Positions 5,765 to 13,206 of a stretch of 20,089 nucleotides of DNA are shown here, in pieces. Origin of the DNA: Gammaproteobacteria bacterium (lineage in GTDB: Bacteria; Pseudomonadota; Gammaproteobacteria; Steroidobacterales; Steroidobacteraceae); the NCBI GenBank assembly GCA_005877965.1, contig VBNP01000009.1, forward strand, positions 1 to 20,089, written 5' to 3'. Below the pieces are notes generated by a model. That model searched no databases. It worked only from the letters and a program-made list of their open reading frames with translations, and was not told where the DNA came from. Positions within the stretch are counted from its first letter, which is position 1; every line of letters begins with the position of its first letter. Made by a program: the position numbers and the translations under genes.

Positions 5765-7975
5765 TCAGCTTCCGGCTTGGGAGAGCCTGGGCCGCACCTC
5801 GAAGCAGCGGTGAATGCGCGGATTGCGCTCGAAATCCTTCGGCAAGGTCGCCGCCGACACGTCGCGGATGTCGTAGCGCTCGCCGAGCTGCTCGTCAAGG
5901 CGGAAGCGCTGCGCGTTGGTCGAGAAGATCAGCAGCCCCTCGGGCGCCAGTAACCGCACGCAGGCGTCGATGAGCTCGGGGTGATCGCGTTCGATATCGA
6001 GCACACCCTGCATGCGCCTGGAGTTCGAAAAAGTCGGCGGATCGAGAAACACCACATCGAAGCGCTCAGATCCGCGCACCGCCTCCGCCAGCCATTCACG
6101 GCAGTCCGCCTGCACCCACGCATGCGCGTCGCCCGCCAGAGCATTGAGAGCGAGGTTACGTTGCGCCCACTGAAGATAGGTTCTGGACAGGTCGACCGAG
6201 GTAGTGCTCGCCGCGCCGCCCGCTGCGGCATAGACCGTGGCGGTACCGGTGTAGGCAAACAGGTTCAGGAAACGCTTGCCGCGCACTGCGTCACGCACCC
6301 TCGCGCGCGTCACGCGGTGATCGAGAAATAGTCCGGTGTCGAGATAGTCCGCGAAATTCACCCGGAATCTCAGGCCCCCCTCGGTGACGACGTGGAAGTG
6401 AGCCTGCTCGTCCACCTTGTCGTATTGCTCGCCGCGCCGGGTGCGGCGCCGCAGGCGCACACGAATGCGCTCGGGCGCCACGCCCGTCGTTCGCGGCAGG
6501 GTTGCCAGCACCTCGCCGCGCCGCCTGCGCACGGCTTGCAGCTCGATCTCCGCCGGCGCCGCATACTCCTGAACGTACAGCCACAACTCCTCCGGTTCGA
6601 TGGTTCGATACACGTCGATGGCGAAGGCGTACTCCGGCATGTCGGCGTCGTAGACCCGGTAGCATGAGACACCCTCGCGCTCCGCCCAGCTCCGCAGTCG
6701 CTTCAGGTTCTTCCCGAGCCGGTTGGCGAACATGCTCGCCCCGGGAGTGTCCCCGAGGTGCGCCGCGCCCTTGCCGAGTGTTCCCGGCTCGCGTTGGCTG
6801 TCGGGCACCACGTTGATCCGCAGCAGCCGGCACTCGATCGCGCCGTTCCACACGCTGTGCGTGCGATGCGCACGCAGGCCCAGCTCCTTGCCGAGCTCCG
6901 GTGCTCCGGTGAGCACCCCGGCGTTCCAACCCTGAAAACGCTGGCGCAGCACGGCGCCCAGCTCACGGTGCAGCGCCCGCGCGCCCTCGGGTCCCTCCAG
7001 GCGCAAGCCATAGGGTGGATTGGTGCACAGCAGTCCCGGCCGATCCGGATCGCGCTCCGCCAGCGGCGCCGCCTCCGCCAGCACGCCGGTGTCCGCGCGC
7101 ACCAGCCGGCCGACACCGGCGCGCGCGGCGTTGTCGCGCGCGCTGCGGATGGCGGTGGGGTCGCGATCCGTTCCGCGCACCGAGACCTGCGCCGCCACCT
7201 CGCCCGCGGCCGCGCGCGCCTCGGCTTCGGCGCACAGGCGCGCCCACAAAGGCGCATCGTGGCCGCGCCAGCCCAGGAAGCCGAAATAGTCGCGCGTCAG
7301 CCCGGGCGCCCGGTCGGCGGCGATCAGCGCCGCCTCAATGCACAACGTACCCGAGCCGCACATCGGATCGAGAAACTCCGCGCCCAGCGCCGCGAGCTCC
7401 GGCCAGCCGCAGCGCAACAGCACGCCCGCGGCGACGTTCTCCTTGAGCGGCGCCTCCCCGGCCGCGCCCCGGTAACCACGTCGGTGCAGGCTCTCACCCG
7501 AGAGGTCGATGGACACGCTGATGTCGGTGTCGCGGGCATGCGCGTGCACCCGCACACCCGGGCGCTCGAGCGCCACGTCGGGCCGCGCGCCGGTGGCGGA
7601 GCGCAGCGCATCGACAATGCCGTCCTTGAGCTTCAGCGCCCCGAAGTGAGTATGGGTAATCGCCGGGTGCCGCCCGGTGAAATCGCACGCCAGCGTAGTC
7701 CCAGGTCCGAGGTGAGCCGCCCAGTCGATGCGGCGCACGGCCGCGTGAAACTCATCCGCGTCGCGCGCCTCGAAGTGCGCGAGCTCGAGGTATACCCGAT
7801 TGGCGACGCGCGACCACAGGCAGGCTCTATAGGCACTCTCCAGCGTTCCCGTGAACGCCACGCCGCTCGAGCGCTCGCGCAGCTGCGCCGCGCCACACGC
7901 GCCGAGTTCCCGCAGCAGCAGATCGGCAAAGCCGCGGGGCGCGCTGGCGAGAAACTTGAGCGACTGCCCACTCAC
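5765..7975 (-). CDS. rlmKL: Bifunctional 23S rRNA methyltransferase RlmKL (m2G2445 and m7G2069)
   Basis: This 736-residue protein is the fused RlmL-RlmK enzyme that methylates 23S rRNA during ribosome assembly, with E. coli numbering G2445 (N2) and G2069 (N7). The N-terminal part has a THUMP domain (about 45-160; DISVSIDLSGESLHRRGYR). The RlmL methyltransferase follows, with LDPMCGSGTLCIEAA at 202-216 and the catalytic CTNPPYGLRL at 317-326. The RlmK part has NLFAYTGTATVYAA (571-584) and FLDPPTFSNSRRMQG (643-657). The length is close to E. coli RlmL (about 700). The start is a GTG with no clear ribosome site, in a 49-base gap after puuC. A small GCGGG-TGA-CCCGC hairpin lies in that gap. Read-through from puuC may drive it, which would be odd for a housekeeping gene. 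Confidence 0.95.
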   Translation of the reverse strand: MSGQSLKFLASAPRGFADLLLRELGACGAAQLRERSSGVAFTGTLESAYRACLWSRVANRVYLELAHFEARDADEFHAAVRRIDWAAHLGPGTTLACDFTGRHPAITHTHFGALKLKDGIVDALRSATGARPDVALERPGVRVHAHARDTDISVSIDLSGESLHRRGYRGAAGEAPLKENVAAGVLLRCGWPELAALGAEFLDPMCGSGTLCIEAALIAADRAPGLTRDYFGFLGWRGHDAPLWARLCAEAEARAAAGEVAAQVSVRGTDRDPTAIRSARDNAARAGVGRLVRADTGVLAEAAPLAERDPDRPGLLCTNPPYGLRLEGPEGARALHRELGAVLRQRFQGWNAGVLTGAPELGKELGLRAHRTHSVWNGAIECRLLRINVVPDSQREPGTLGKGAAHLGDTPGASMFANRLGKNLKRLRSWAEREGVSCYRVYDADMPEYAFAIDVYRTIEPEELWLYVQEYAAPAEIELQAVRRRRGEVLATLPRTTGVAPERIRVRLRRRTRRGEQYDKVDEQAHFHVVTEGGLRFRVNFADYLDTGLFLDHRVTRARVRDAVRGKRFLNLFAYTGTATVYAAAGGAASTTSVDLSRTYLQWAQRNLALNALAGDAHAWVQADCREWLAEAVRGSERFDVVFLDPPTFSNSRRMQGVLDIERDHPELIDACVRLLAPEGLLIFSTNAQRFRLDEQLGERYDIRDVSAATLPKDFERNPRIHRCFEVRPRLSQAGS

Positions 7976-8024
7976 GTGGGTGTGCGGGTCACCCGCGCTG
8001 TCACGACAGGCGACCGACTCACTC

Positions 8025-9524
8025 TCAGGACAAGTCGATCCACGTCGTCTTCAGCTCCGTGTATTTCTCCAGCGCGTGCAGCGACTTGTCGCGTCCCATG
8101 CCTGACTGCTTGAAGCCGCCGAACGGCACGGTCAGGTCGTCGGCATCGTAGCAATTGACATACACCGTGCCGGCGCGCAGCGCGCGCGCCACGCGATGCG
8201 CAGTGGTGACATCACGGGTCCATACCGCGGCGGCGAGCCCATAGATCACGTCGTTGGCGATCTCGATCGCCTCGTCGACGGTTCTGAAAGTGATGGCCGA
8301 CAGCACCGGGCCGAAGATCTCCTCGCGCGCGATCGCCATGGCAGGCCGGACGCCCTCGAACACCGTCGGCTCGATGAAGTAACCGCCGCTGTCCTCGCGC
8401 ACCCGGCGGCCGCCGACGCGCACGCTGGCGCCGTCGCGCCGGCCGGCCTCGATGTAACCCAGCACCCGCTTCATCTGCGTCTCGTCGACGATCGCGCCGA
8501 GCTGGGTCGCGGGATCGAGCGGATCGCCTGGCTGGCGCTTGGCGCTGAGCGCCTGCACTTTCTCCAGCACCGCTTCCTTGATTCCTTCCTGCAACAGCAG
8601 GCGCGAGCCGGCGGAGCACATCTCGCCCTGGTTGGAAAAGATGGCGTCCGCGGCGGCGCTTGCCGCCTTGTCGAGGTCCGGATAATCCGCGAGCACGATG
8701 TTGGGCGACTTGCCGCCGCATTCGAGCGACACGCGCTTCAGGTTCGACTGACCGGCGTACTGCATGATCATGCGTCCGGTCGCCGTCGAGCCGGTGAAGG
8801 CGATGCAGTCGACGTCCATGTGCAGGGCGAGCGCCTTGCCGGCGGTCTGCCCGAAGCCCGGCACCACGTTGAGCACCCCCGCCGGAACTCCCGCTTCCAC
8901 CGCAAGCTCCGCGACCCTGAGCGCGGTGAGCGGCGACTTTTCCGAGGGCTTGAGCACCAGGGAATTGCCCGCCGCGAGAATGGGGGCGATTTTCCACGCC
9001 GCCATGAGCAGCGGATAATTCCACGGCACGATCGCCCCGACGACCCCCATGGGCTCGCGCGTGATGAGCGCGAGCGCCCGCGCTCCGGTGGGCGCCACCT
9101 GGTCGTACACCTTGTCGATCGCTTCGGCATACCACTGCAGGCAGCGCGCGGCGCCCGGGATGTCGATCTTGAGGCTGTCGGAGATGGGCTTGCCCATGTC
9201 GAGGGTCTCGAGCAACGCGAGCTCCTCGGTGTGCTTCAGAATCGCGTCCGCAAAGCGCAACAGGATTTTCTTGCGCTTCGCGGGCGCGAAATTCGCCCAG
9301 GCGCCCTGGCGAAATGCGGCGCGGGCAGAGCCGACCGCGCGGTTGATGTCCTCCTCGTCGCCGGCGGCCACCCGCGCCAGGAGCTTGCCGGTGGCGGGAT
9401 TTATGGTGTCGAAGGTGGCACCGGACGCGGCGGCGAGGTAGCGCCCGTCGATGAAAGCCTGAGTGCGGAAACTGAGCGTGCGGGCACGCTCGTGCCAGGA
9501 AGTCGCAGCGGGTATTGCGTTCAT
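8025..9524 (-). CDS. puuC: Gamma-glutamyl-gamma-aminobutyraldehyde dehydrogenase
   Basis: This 499-residue NAD(P)-dependent aldehyde dehydrogenase oxidises gamma-glutamyl-gamma-aminobutyraldehyde to gamma-glutamyl-GABA, the third Puu step. The active-site parts are Asn169 in VPWNYP, Lys192 in LKPSEKSP, Glu268 in VSLECGGKSPNIV and the nucleophile Cys303 in NQGEMCSAG. PFGGFKQSGMGRDKSLHALEK.T is the usual C-terminal oligomerisation and closing block. PuuC enzymes accept many aldehydes, so the exact substrate rests on context: it starts 15 bases after the puuR stop, and puuR is followed by the Puu-type operator. A general betaine or 3-hydroxypropionaldehyde dehydrogenase role is the alternative. 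The ribosome site (AAGG, 13 bases away) is weak. Confidence 0.88.
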   Translation of the reverse strand: MNAIPAATSWHERARTLSFRTQAFIDGRYLAAASGATFDTINPATGKLLARVAAGDEEDINRAVGSARAAFRQGAWANFAPAKRKKILLRFADAILKHTEELALLETLDMGKPISDSLKIDIPGAARCLQWYAEAIDKVYDQVAPTGARALALITREPMGVVGAIVPWNYPLLMAAWKIAPILAAGNSLVLKPSEKSPLTALRVAELAVEAGVPAGVLNVVPGFGQTAGKALALHMDVDCIAFTGSTATGRMIMQYAGQSNLKRVSLECGGKSPNIVLADYPDLDKAASAAADAIFSNQGEMCSAGSRLLLQEGIKEAVLEKVQALSAKRQPGDPLDPATQLGAIVDETQMKRVLGYIEAGRRDGASVRVGGRRVREDSGGYFIEPTVFEGVRPAMAIAREEIFGPVLSAITFRTVDEAIEIANDVIYGLAAAVWTRDVTTAHRVARALRAGTVYVNCYDADDLTVPFGGFKQSGMGRDKSLHALEKYTELKTTWIDLS

Positions 9525-9539
9525 GACGGCGGCGAGCCT

Positions 9540-10088
9540 TCAGAAGGTCGGTGGGGTACAGGCGCTGATGATCTCACACGCCTCGCGCCCGACGTTACGG
9601 AAGCGATGCGGGAGCTGGCCGGCGAAATAATAAGCCTCGCCGGATCCCAGCACGCGCGCAGCGCCCCCCACCGTGAGCTCGATGCGACCGCGGATCACGA
9701 CGCCCGCCTCCTCGCCACGGTGCGTGAGCATTTCCTCGCCGGTGGCCGCGCCGGCGGCGTAGCGCTCGTGCAGCAGCGTCAGCTGCCGCCCGGGACGCTG
9801 TGCCGCCACCAGGCGCAGAGAAACCTGCGGATTGCCCAGCTCCACGAGATCCTCGGCGCTGAAAAAAGCCTGCGGTGTAGCGCTCAGGTCCAGGGTGAAG
9901 AACTCGGCGAGCGACATCGGCACGCCATCGAGCACCTTCTTCAGCGAGCTCACCGAAGGGCTCACGCGGTTCTGCTCGATGAGGGAAATGAGCCCGTTGG
10001 TCACTCCGGCGCGGCGTGCAAGCTCGCGCTGCGACAGGCCAAACGTGGTCCGGACCCCGCGCAGGCGCGCACCGACGTCGATAGTCAT
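9540..10088 (-). CDS. puuR: PuuR-type transcriptional repressor (XRE helix-turn-helix plus cupin)
   Basis: This 182-residue protein has an N-terminal XRE helix-turn-helix (about 5-60; LRGVRTTFGLSQRELARRAG, LISLIEQNRVSPSVSSL) and a C-terminal cupin domain (about 105-180; GEEAGVVIRGRIEL, LPHRFRNVG, ending ISACTPPTF). The length and the last residues closely parallel E. coli PuuR, which represses the puu genes and is relieved by putrescine. It is first in a puuR-puuC operon and divergent from the aminotransferase. An operator-like palindrome sits two bases before its ATG, which implies autoregulation. No Shine-Dalgarno sequence is visible apart from bases within that operator. Confidence 0.9.
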   Translation of the reverse strand: MTIDVGARLRGVRTTFGLSQRELARRAGVTNGLISLIEQNRVSPSVSSLKKVLDGVPMSLAEFFTLDLSATPQAFFSAEDLVELGNPQVSLRLVAAQRPGRQLTLLHERYAAGAATGEEMLTHRGEEAGVVIRGRIELTVGGAARVLGSGEAYYFAGQLPHRFRNVGREACEIISACTPPTF

Positions 10089-10090
10089 GT

Positions 10091-10106
10091 GTTTAGGATC
10101 TTAGAC
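10091..10106. promoter_or_regulatory. Probable PuuR operator before puuR, facing the aminotransferase gene
   Basis: GTTTAGGATCTTAGAC is nearly symmetric: 12 of 16 positions agree with its own reverse complement. It matches the puuDA site at 14 of 16 positions. It lies between puuR and the aminotransferase, so one site could control both directions, though the plus-strand start is 84 bases away. Confidence 0.7.
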
Positions 10107-10118
10107 AAGAAGGGTAAA

Positions 10119-10147
10119 AATATCGCCCCAGTGGCCGGTCTTGTCCA
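10119..10147 (-). promoter_or_regulatory. Candidate sigma-70 promoter of puuR-puuC
   Basis: On the minus strand TGGACA (10147-10142) and GATATT (10124-10119) are 17 bases apart. The start point would be near 10112, so the operator at 10091-10106 lies just inside the transcript, a normal place for repression. The match is moderate. Confidence 0.45.
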
Positions 10148-10190
10148 CTTTATTTATCATCGCCCCGAATCCACCCGCACCGAGCCCGTC

Positions 10191-11519
10191 ATGTCCAACG
10201 CCAGCGCCCCCTTGAGCCGATCGGAACTCGAAGCCTTCTGGTTGCCCTTCACCGCCAACCGCCAGTTCAAGGCGAAACCGCGGCTGCTCGCGAAAGCGAG
10301 CGGCATGCACTACTGGACCCCCGAGGGACGGCAGATCCTCGATGCGGTCGCGGGGCTGTGGTGCGTCAACGCGGGGCACGGCCGCCGCGAGATCACCCAG
10401 GCAGTCGCGAGCCAGCTCGAGACCCTGGACTACGCGCCGCCGTTCCAGATGGGTCACCCGCGAGCGTTCGCGCTGGCGAACGAACTGGTGAAAATCGCGC
10501 CCGACCGGCTCGATCACGTGTTCTTCACCAACTCCGGCTCAGAATCCGTCGACACGGCGCTGAAGATCGCCCTCGCCTGGCACCGGGCGCGCGGCGAGGC
10601 CTCGCGCACGCGTCTCATCGGGCGCGAGCGCGGCTACCACGGCGTGGGCTTCGGCGGCATCTCGGTGGGCGGCATCGCGCCGAACCGCAGGACCTGGTCG
10701 GCAGCGCTGCTGCCGGGGGTCGATCACCTGCCGCACACCCATGATCCAGCGAGCAACGCCTTCTCGCGCGGCGCGCCGGCGCACGGGGCGCAGCTGGCCG
10801 AGGAGCTCGAGCGGCTGGTGACGCTGCATGATGCATCCAGCATTGCCGCGGTGATCGTCGAGCCCATCGCGGGCTCCGCCGGTGTGCTGATTCCGCCGCG
10901 CGGGTATCTGCAGCGCCTGCGCGAGATCTGCGATCGCCACGGGATCCTGTTGATTTTCGATGAGGTGATCACCGGCTTCGGCCGCACCGGTGCGCCGTTC
11001 GCCGCGCAGGAGTTCGGCGTCACGCCCGACATCATCACCCTCGCCAAGGGGCTGACCAACGGCTGCGTGCCGATGGGCGCCGTGCTGGTGAGCAACGCCG
11101 TCCACGAAGCCTTCATGCAGGGCCCGGAAGGCATCGAGCTCTTCCACGGCTACACCTATTCGGCGCATCCGGTGGCCTGCGCGGCCGCGCTCGCCACGCT
11201 GGGTATCTATCAGAGTGAGGGTCTGCTGACGCGCGCCAAGTCCCTGGCGCAGTACTGGGAAGACGCCGCCCACGCGCTGCGCGAGCTGCCGCACGTCATC
11301 GATGTCAGGAATTATGGGTTGATTCTGGGACTGGAGCTGCAATCCATCCCCGGCAAAGCCGGCGCGCGCGCCTTCGAGGTGTTTATGAAATGCTTCGAGC
11401 GCGGCGTGCTGGTGCGCCAGACGGGCGACATCATTGCGCTCTCGCCGCCGCTGATCATCGAGCAGTCGCAGATCGACCAGATCTTCAGCACCCTGACCGC
11501 AGTGCTGCGCGGACAATAG
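10191..11519 (+). CDS. Omega-amino acid (beta-alanine/GABA/putrescine):pyruvate aminotransferase, class III
   Basis: This 442-residue PLP enzyme closely resembles Pseudomonas beta-alanine:pyruvate aminotransferases: FWLPFTANRQF at the start, GLWCVNAGHGRREI, FFTNSGSESVDTALK, GRERGYHGVGFGG, SNAFSRGAP. The PLP aspartate is D257 in IFDEVITGFGRTG and the Schiff-base lysine is K286 in TLAKGLTNG. PHTHDPASNAFS and HGYTYSAHPVACAA are group-specific blocks. In this cluster it probably deaminates GABA (the PuuE/GabT step), beta-alanine or putrescine itself, using pyruvate. Sequence alone does not pick the donor, so I give no symbol. I chose ATG 10191; the frame stays open far upstream, but there it is antisense to puuR and puuC. 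The ribosome site is weak. Confidence 0.9.
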   Translation: MSNASAPLSRSELEAFWLPFTANRQFKAKPRLLAKASGMHYWTPEGRQILDAVAGLWCVNAGHGRREITQAVASQLETLDYAPPFQMGHPRAFALANELVKIAPDRLDHVFFTNSGSESVDTALKIALAWHRARGEASRTRLIGRERGYHGVGFGGISVGGIAPNRRTWSAALLPGVDHLPHTHDPASNAFSRGAPAHGAQLAEELERLVTLHDASSIAAVIVEPIAGSAGVLIPPRGYLQRLREICDRHGILLIFDEVITGFGRTGAPFAAQEFGVTPDIITLAKGLTNGCVPMGAVLVSNAVHEAFMQGPEGIELFHGYTYSAHPVACAAALATLGIYQSEGLLTRAKSLAQYWEDAAHALRELPHVIDVRNYGLILGLELQSIPGKAGARAFEVFMKCFERGVLVRQTGDIIALSPPLIIEQSQIDQIFSTLTAVLRGQ

Positions 11520-11524
11520 CGAGC

Positions 11525-11573
11525 GGGGCGCGGCCGCGGCGCCCCGGCAGGCTCGAGCGTGCGGCTCGCTCTT
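11525..11573 (+). terminator. Two consecutive GC hairpins after the aminotransferase gene
   Basis: GGGGCGC-N7-GCGCCCC (11525-11545) is followed by GAGCG-N7-CGCTC-TT (11555-11573). They begin 6 bases after the aminotransferase stop. The T-run is only two bases, so an intrinsic terminator is plausible but not strong. Confidence 0.35.
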
Positions 11574-11721
11574 AAGCGTGCGGCTGATTGCGGTCGCGAC
11601 GCACGCGCGACAGCAGCATCCACACCAGCACCGCGATCACGATGGCGCTGCCCACCAGCATTTCCATCTCCGACAGACTGAACCCGCTGCTGCGAGTGGC
11701 AGCGACAGTTATGGTTTCCAC
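11572..11721 (-). CDS. Small single-span membrane peptide (49 residues), function unknown
   Basis: The product begins (GTG)ETITVAATRSSGFSLSEME, has a hydrophobic helix MLVGSAIVIAVLVWMLL (about residues 22-38) and ends in a basic tail SRVRRDRNQPHA. The positive-inside rule would place the C-terminus in the cytoplasm. GGAGG lies nine bases before the GTG at 11721, the main support for this start and for the gene being real; the frame is open further upstream but with no better start. No family is recognised. It ends near the hairpins that follow the convergent aminotransferase gene. Confidence 0.5.
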   Translation of the reverse strand: METITVAATRSSGFSLSEMEMLVGSAIVIAVLVWMLLSRVRRDRNQPHA

Positions 11722-11798
11722 GACGAGCGACCTCCGAAGGACCCGGAATTCCCACACACTCGGATACTGTCGCACCGGGCACACGCGCGCTGAAGGAC

Positions 11799-11822
11799 GC
11801 CCGTCACGGAACTGCGACGGGC
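11799..11822 (-). terminator. Hairpin between the cupin gene and the 49-residue gene
   Basis: GCCCGTC and GACGGGC pair over 7 bp with a 10-base loop, 49 bases past the cupin stop on the minus strand. No real T-run follows on either strand, so this is only a weak terminator candidate. The rest of 11722-11870 shows nothing I can name. Confidence 0.25.
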
Positions 11823-11870
11823 TTCAAGGCGAGGCGGTGTTATGTCTGATGGCGGCGCGCGCCGCGCACC

Positions 11871-12227
11871 TCAGGCGCGTGCTTCGAACACCGCGTAGAT
11901 CTTCGAGCAGTCCTCCACGACTTCCCAGGTGCCGGCGAAGCCGGCGGGGACCACGAACGCGTCCCCGGGACCGAAGCTGCTGCGCTCGCCGCTGGCGCTC
12001 TCGATGACAACGCGCCCGGCAGTCATCACGCACAACTCGTTCTCGGTGTAATGCACGCGCCATTTGCCGCGGCTCGCCGTCCAGCGGCCGGCGAAGAACT
12101 GCTGGCTGGGGTCGGTGAAGAAATTCCGCACCTGCAACTGCGGCGTGCCGGCGAGCAGGCGCTCGGCCGGCAGTTCGGACACCTCGGCCGGCACCCGACC
12201 TTCCAGGGGAACGATGGAAGCGCTCAC
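11871..12227 (-). CDS. Small cupin protein (DUF861 / ureidoglycine aminohydrolase-like cupin)
   Basis: This 118-residue single-cupin protein contains WRVHYTENELCVMTAGRVVI (about 56-75) and FGPGDAFVVPAGFAGTWEV (85-103), the two halves of the DUF861-type cupin. In place of the histidine-rich metal motif it has YTENELCVMTAG, typical of this subgroup, whose functions are mostly unknown. I chose the GTG at 12227 because family members begin close to that point (SIVPLEGRVP); the frame extends to an ATG at 12344, but those extra residues are Arg/Pro-rich. No ribosome site is seen for the GTG, so the start is uncertain. It lies 100 bases downstream of the OmpA-domain gene on the same strand and may be co-transcribed. 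Confidence 0.78.
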   Translation of the reverse strand: MSASIVPLEGRVPAEVSELPAERLLAGTPQLQVRNFFTDPSQQFFAGRWTASRGKWRVHYTENELCVMTAGRVVIESASGERSSFGPGDAFVVPAGFAGTWEVVEDCSKIYAVFEARA

Positions 12228-12327
12228 GAGCGTGCCGCACAGGTACTCATGCCAGGAAATTCTAGCGCGAACGCGCGCCGCGGGCCTGCCTTCCCGCGAC
12301 GCGCCCGGCGGCCGCGTGACGGGCGTC

Positions 12328-13029
12328 CTAGTCACTGCGGGCAACCTGGTCGGAGCGGGGAAGTTCCAGGCGCACCGTTACGCGGCGGTCGAAGGCGTAG
12401 CCGTCGAGGTCACCGTCGGCGCTGCTCGACTCGGTCTTGCCGTGCGCCTCGATGAGGATGCGCTCGCGAGCGACTCCCGCACTCATCAGCACCGCCGCGA
12501 CACCCTGCGCGCGGCGCAGCGACAGCTCGCTGTTGTAGGCCAGCGAGCCGCGCGGATCCGCGTAGCCGGCGATCCGCACACGGGCTTGCGGCATGGCCAC
12601 CACCAGCGCCCCGAGTTTCAGCAGCGGCGGCAGCGCGCGCGTGCTGATCGAGTCGTCGTTGGTGCGAAAGCTCACGTCCAGCCCGAGCTCATCGGTCTGC
12701 TGCAGGGTCTGATCGAGCTGCGCACCGTGCGCCTGGGCCTGGGTGAGCTCCGCCTCGCTGTGGTCCAGATCGGCGGCCAGGGCTGCCGAGGATTGCGCCT
12801 GCCGGTGATAGCGGTCACCGAGCAAGGCCCCGGCCGCCGCGCCCAGCACCGCACCGATCGGTCCGCCCGCCGCCGCACCGACCGCGAGTCCGGTCACGGC
12901 GCCAATGTCCGACTGCTTCGAGCCCTCACCGGGCTCATCGGCGCAGGCGTACGCCGGCCAGACCGTCACGCCCCCTGCCAGTGCGATGCCGAGCACGCCG
13001 GCGCGGAGCCTCGACGTCAATGTAGTCAT
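12328..13029 (-). CDS. Glycine-zipper OmpA-family outer-membrane/periplasmic protein
   Basis: This 233-residue protein has a signal peptide (about 1-30, ending near AYACA). A glycine-zipper segment follows (about 42-72; AVTGLAVGAAAGGPIGAVLG), then a short helical linker with heptad-like Leu/Ala (about 80-115) and a C-terminal OmpA peptidoglycan-binding domain (about 117-225). In the OmpA domain AGYADPRGSLAYNSELSLRR holds the expected meso-DAP binding Asp158 and Arg173. Such proteins anchor the envelope to peptidoglycan. AGGAGG lies four bases before the ATG at 13029, which fixes the start against a much longer open frame. The order signal, glycine zipper, OmpA recalls PdsO of sortase-linked loci, but no sortase gene is in view, so I do not use that name. 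Confidence 0.88.
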   Translation of the reverse strand: MTTLTSRLRAGVLGIALAGGVTVWPAYACADEPGEGSKQSDIGAVTGLAVGAAAGGPIGAVLGAAAGALLGDRYHRQAQSSAALAADLDHSEAELTQAQAHGAQLDQTLQQTDELGLDVSFRTNDDSISTRALPPLLKLGALVVAMPQARVRIAGYADPRGSLAYNSELSLRRAQGVAAVLMSAGVARERILIEAHGKTESSSADGDLDGYAFDRRVTVRLELPRSDQVARSD

Positions 13030-13053
13030 GTTGCCTCCTAAAGGTGTCAGTGG

Positions 13054-13078
13054 GGAACCAACCGTTCCGGGTACGGTT
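13054..13078. promoter_or_regulatory. Nested inverted repeats in the ompA-like/M16 divergent promoter region
   Basis: GGAAC-N5-GTTCC (13054-13068) overlaps AACCG-N9-CGGTT (13060-13078). They lie 25-50 bases upstream of the OmpA-domain gene and about 130 bases before the M16 gene. GGAAC is also the -35 core of many ECF sigma promoters, but I see no convincing -10 partner on either strand. An operator for a dimeric regulator is the simplest reading. Confidence 0.35.
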
Positions 13079-13172
13079 ACCAGTTCAGCGCGTGAGGCGG
13101 CGCCCCGGGTGATGCAAAAGCGGCACGGCGGGGATGATTTGTGGCGGAACATGGCGGCGTGAGGCGATCGCA

Positions 13173-13178
13173 TATACT
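13173..13178 (+). promoter_or_regulatory. Candidate -10 box of the M16 gene
   Basis: TATACT matches the sigma-70 -10 consensus at five of six positions and lies 28 bases before the ATG at 13207. No good -35 hexamer is present at 16-18 bases, so the promoter may need an activator or be a chance match. Confidence 0.35.
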
Positions 13179-13206
13179 GGCGCTCTTCCAGACCTCGGGA
13201 TCCGTC

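Noticed and set aside
8196..10190. Very long open frame on the plus strand continuous with the aminotransferase
   Set aside because: It is antisense to puuC and puuR, has an Arg/His/Gly-rich composition typical of GC-rich shadow frames, and the aminotransferase family begins at 10191.
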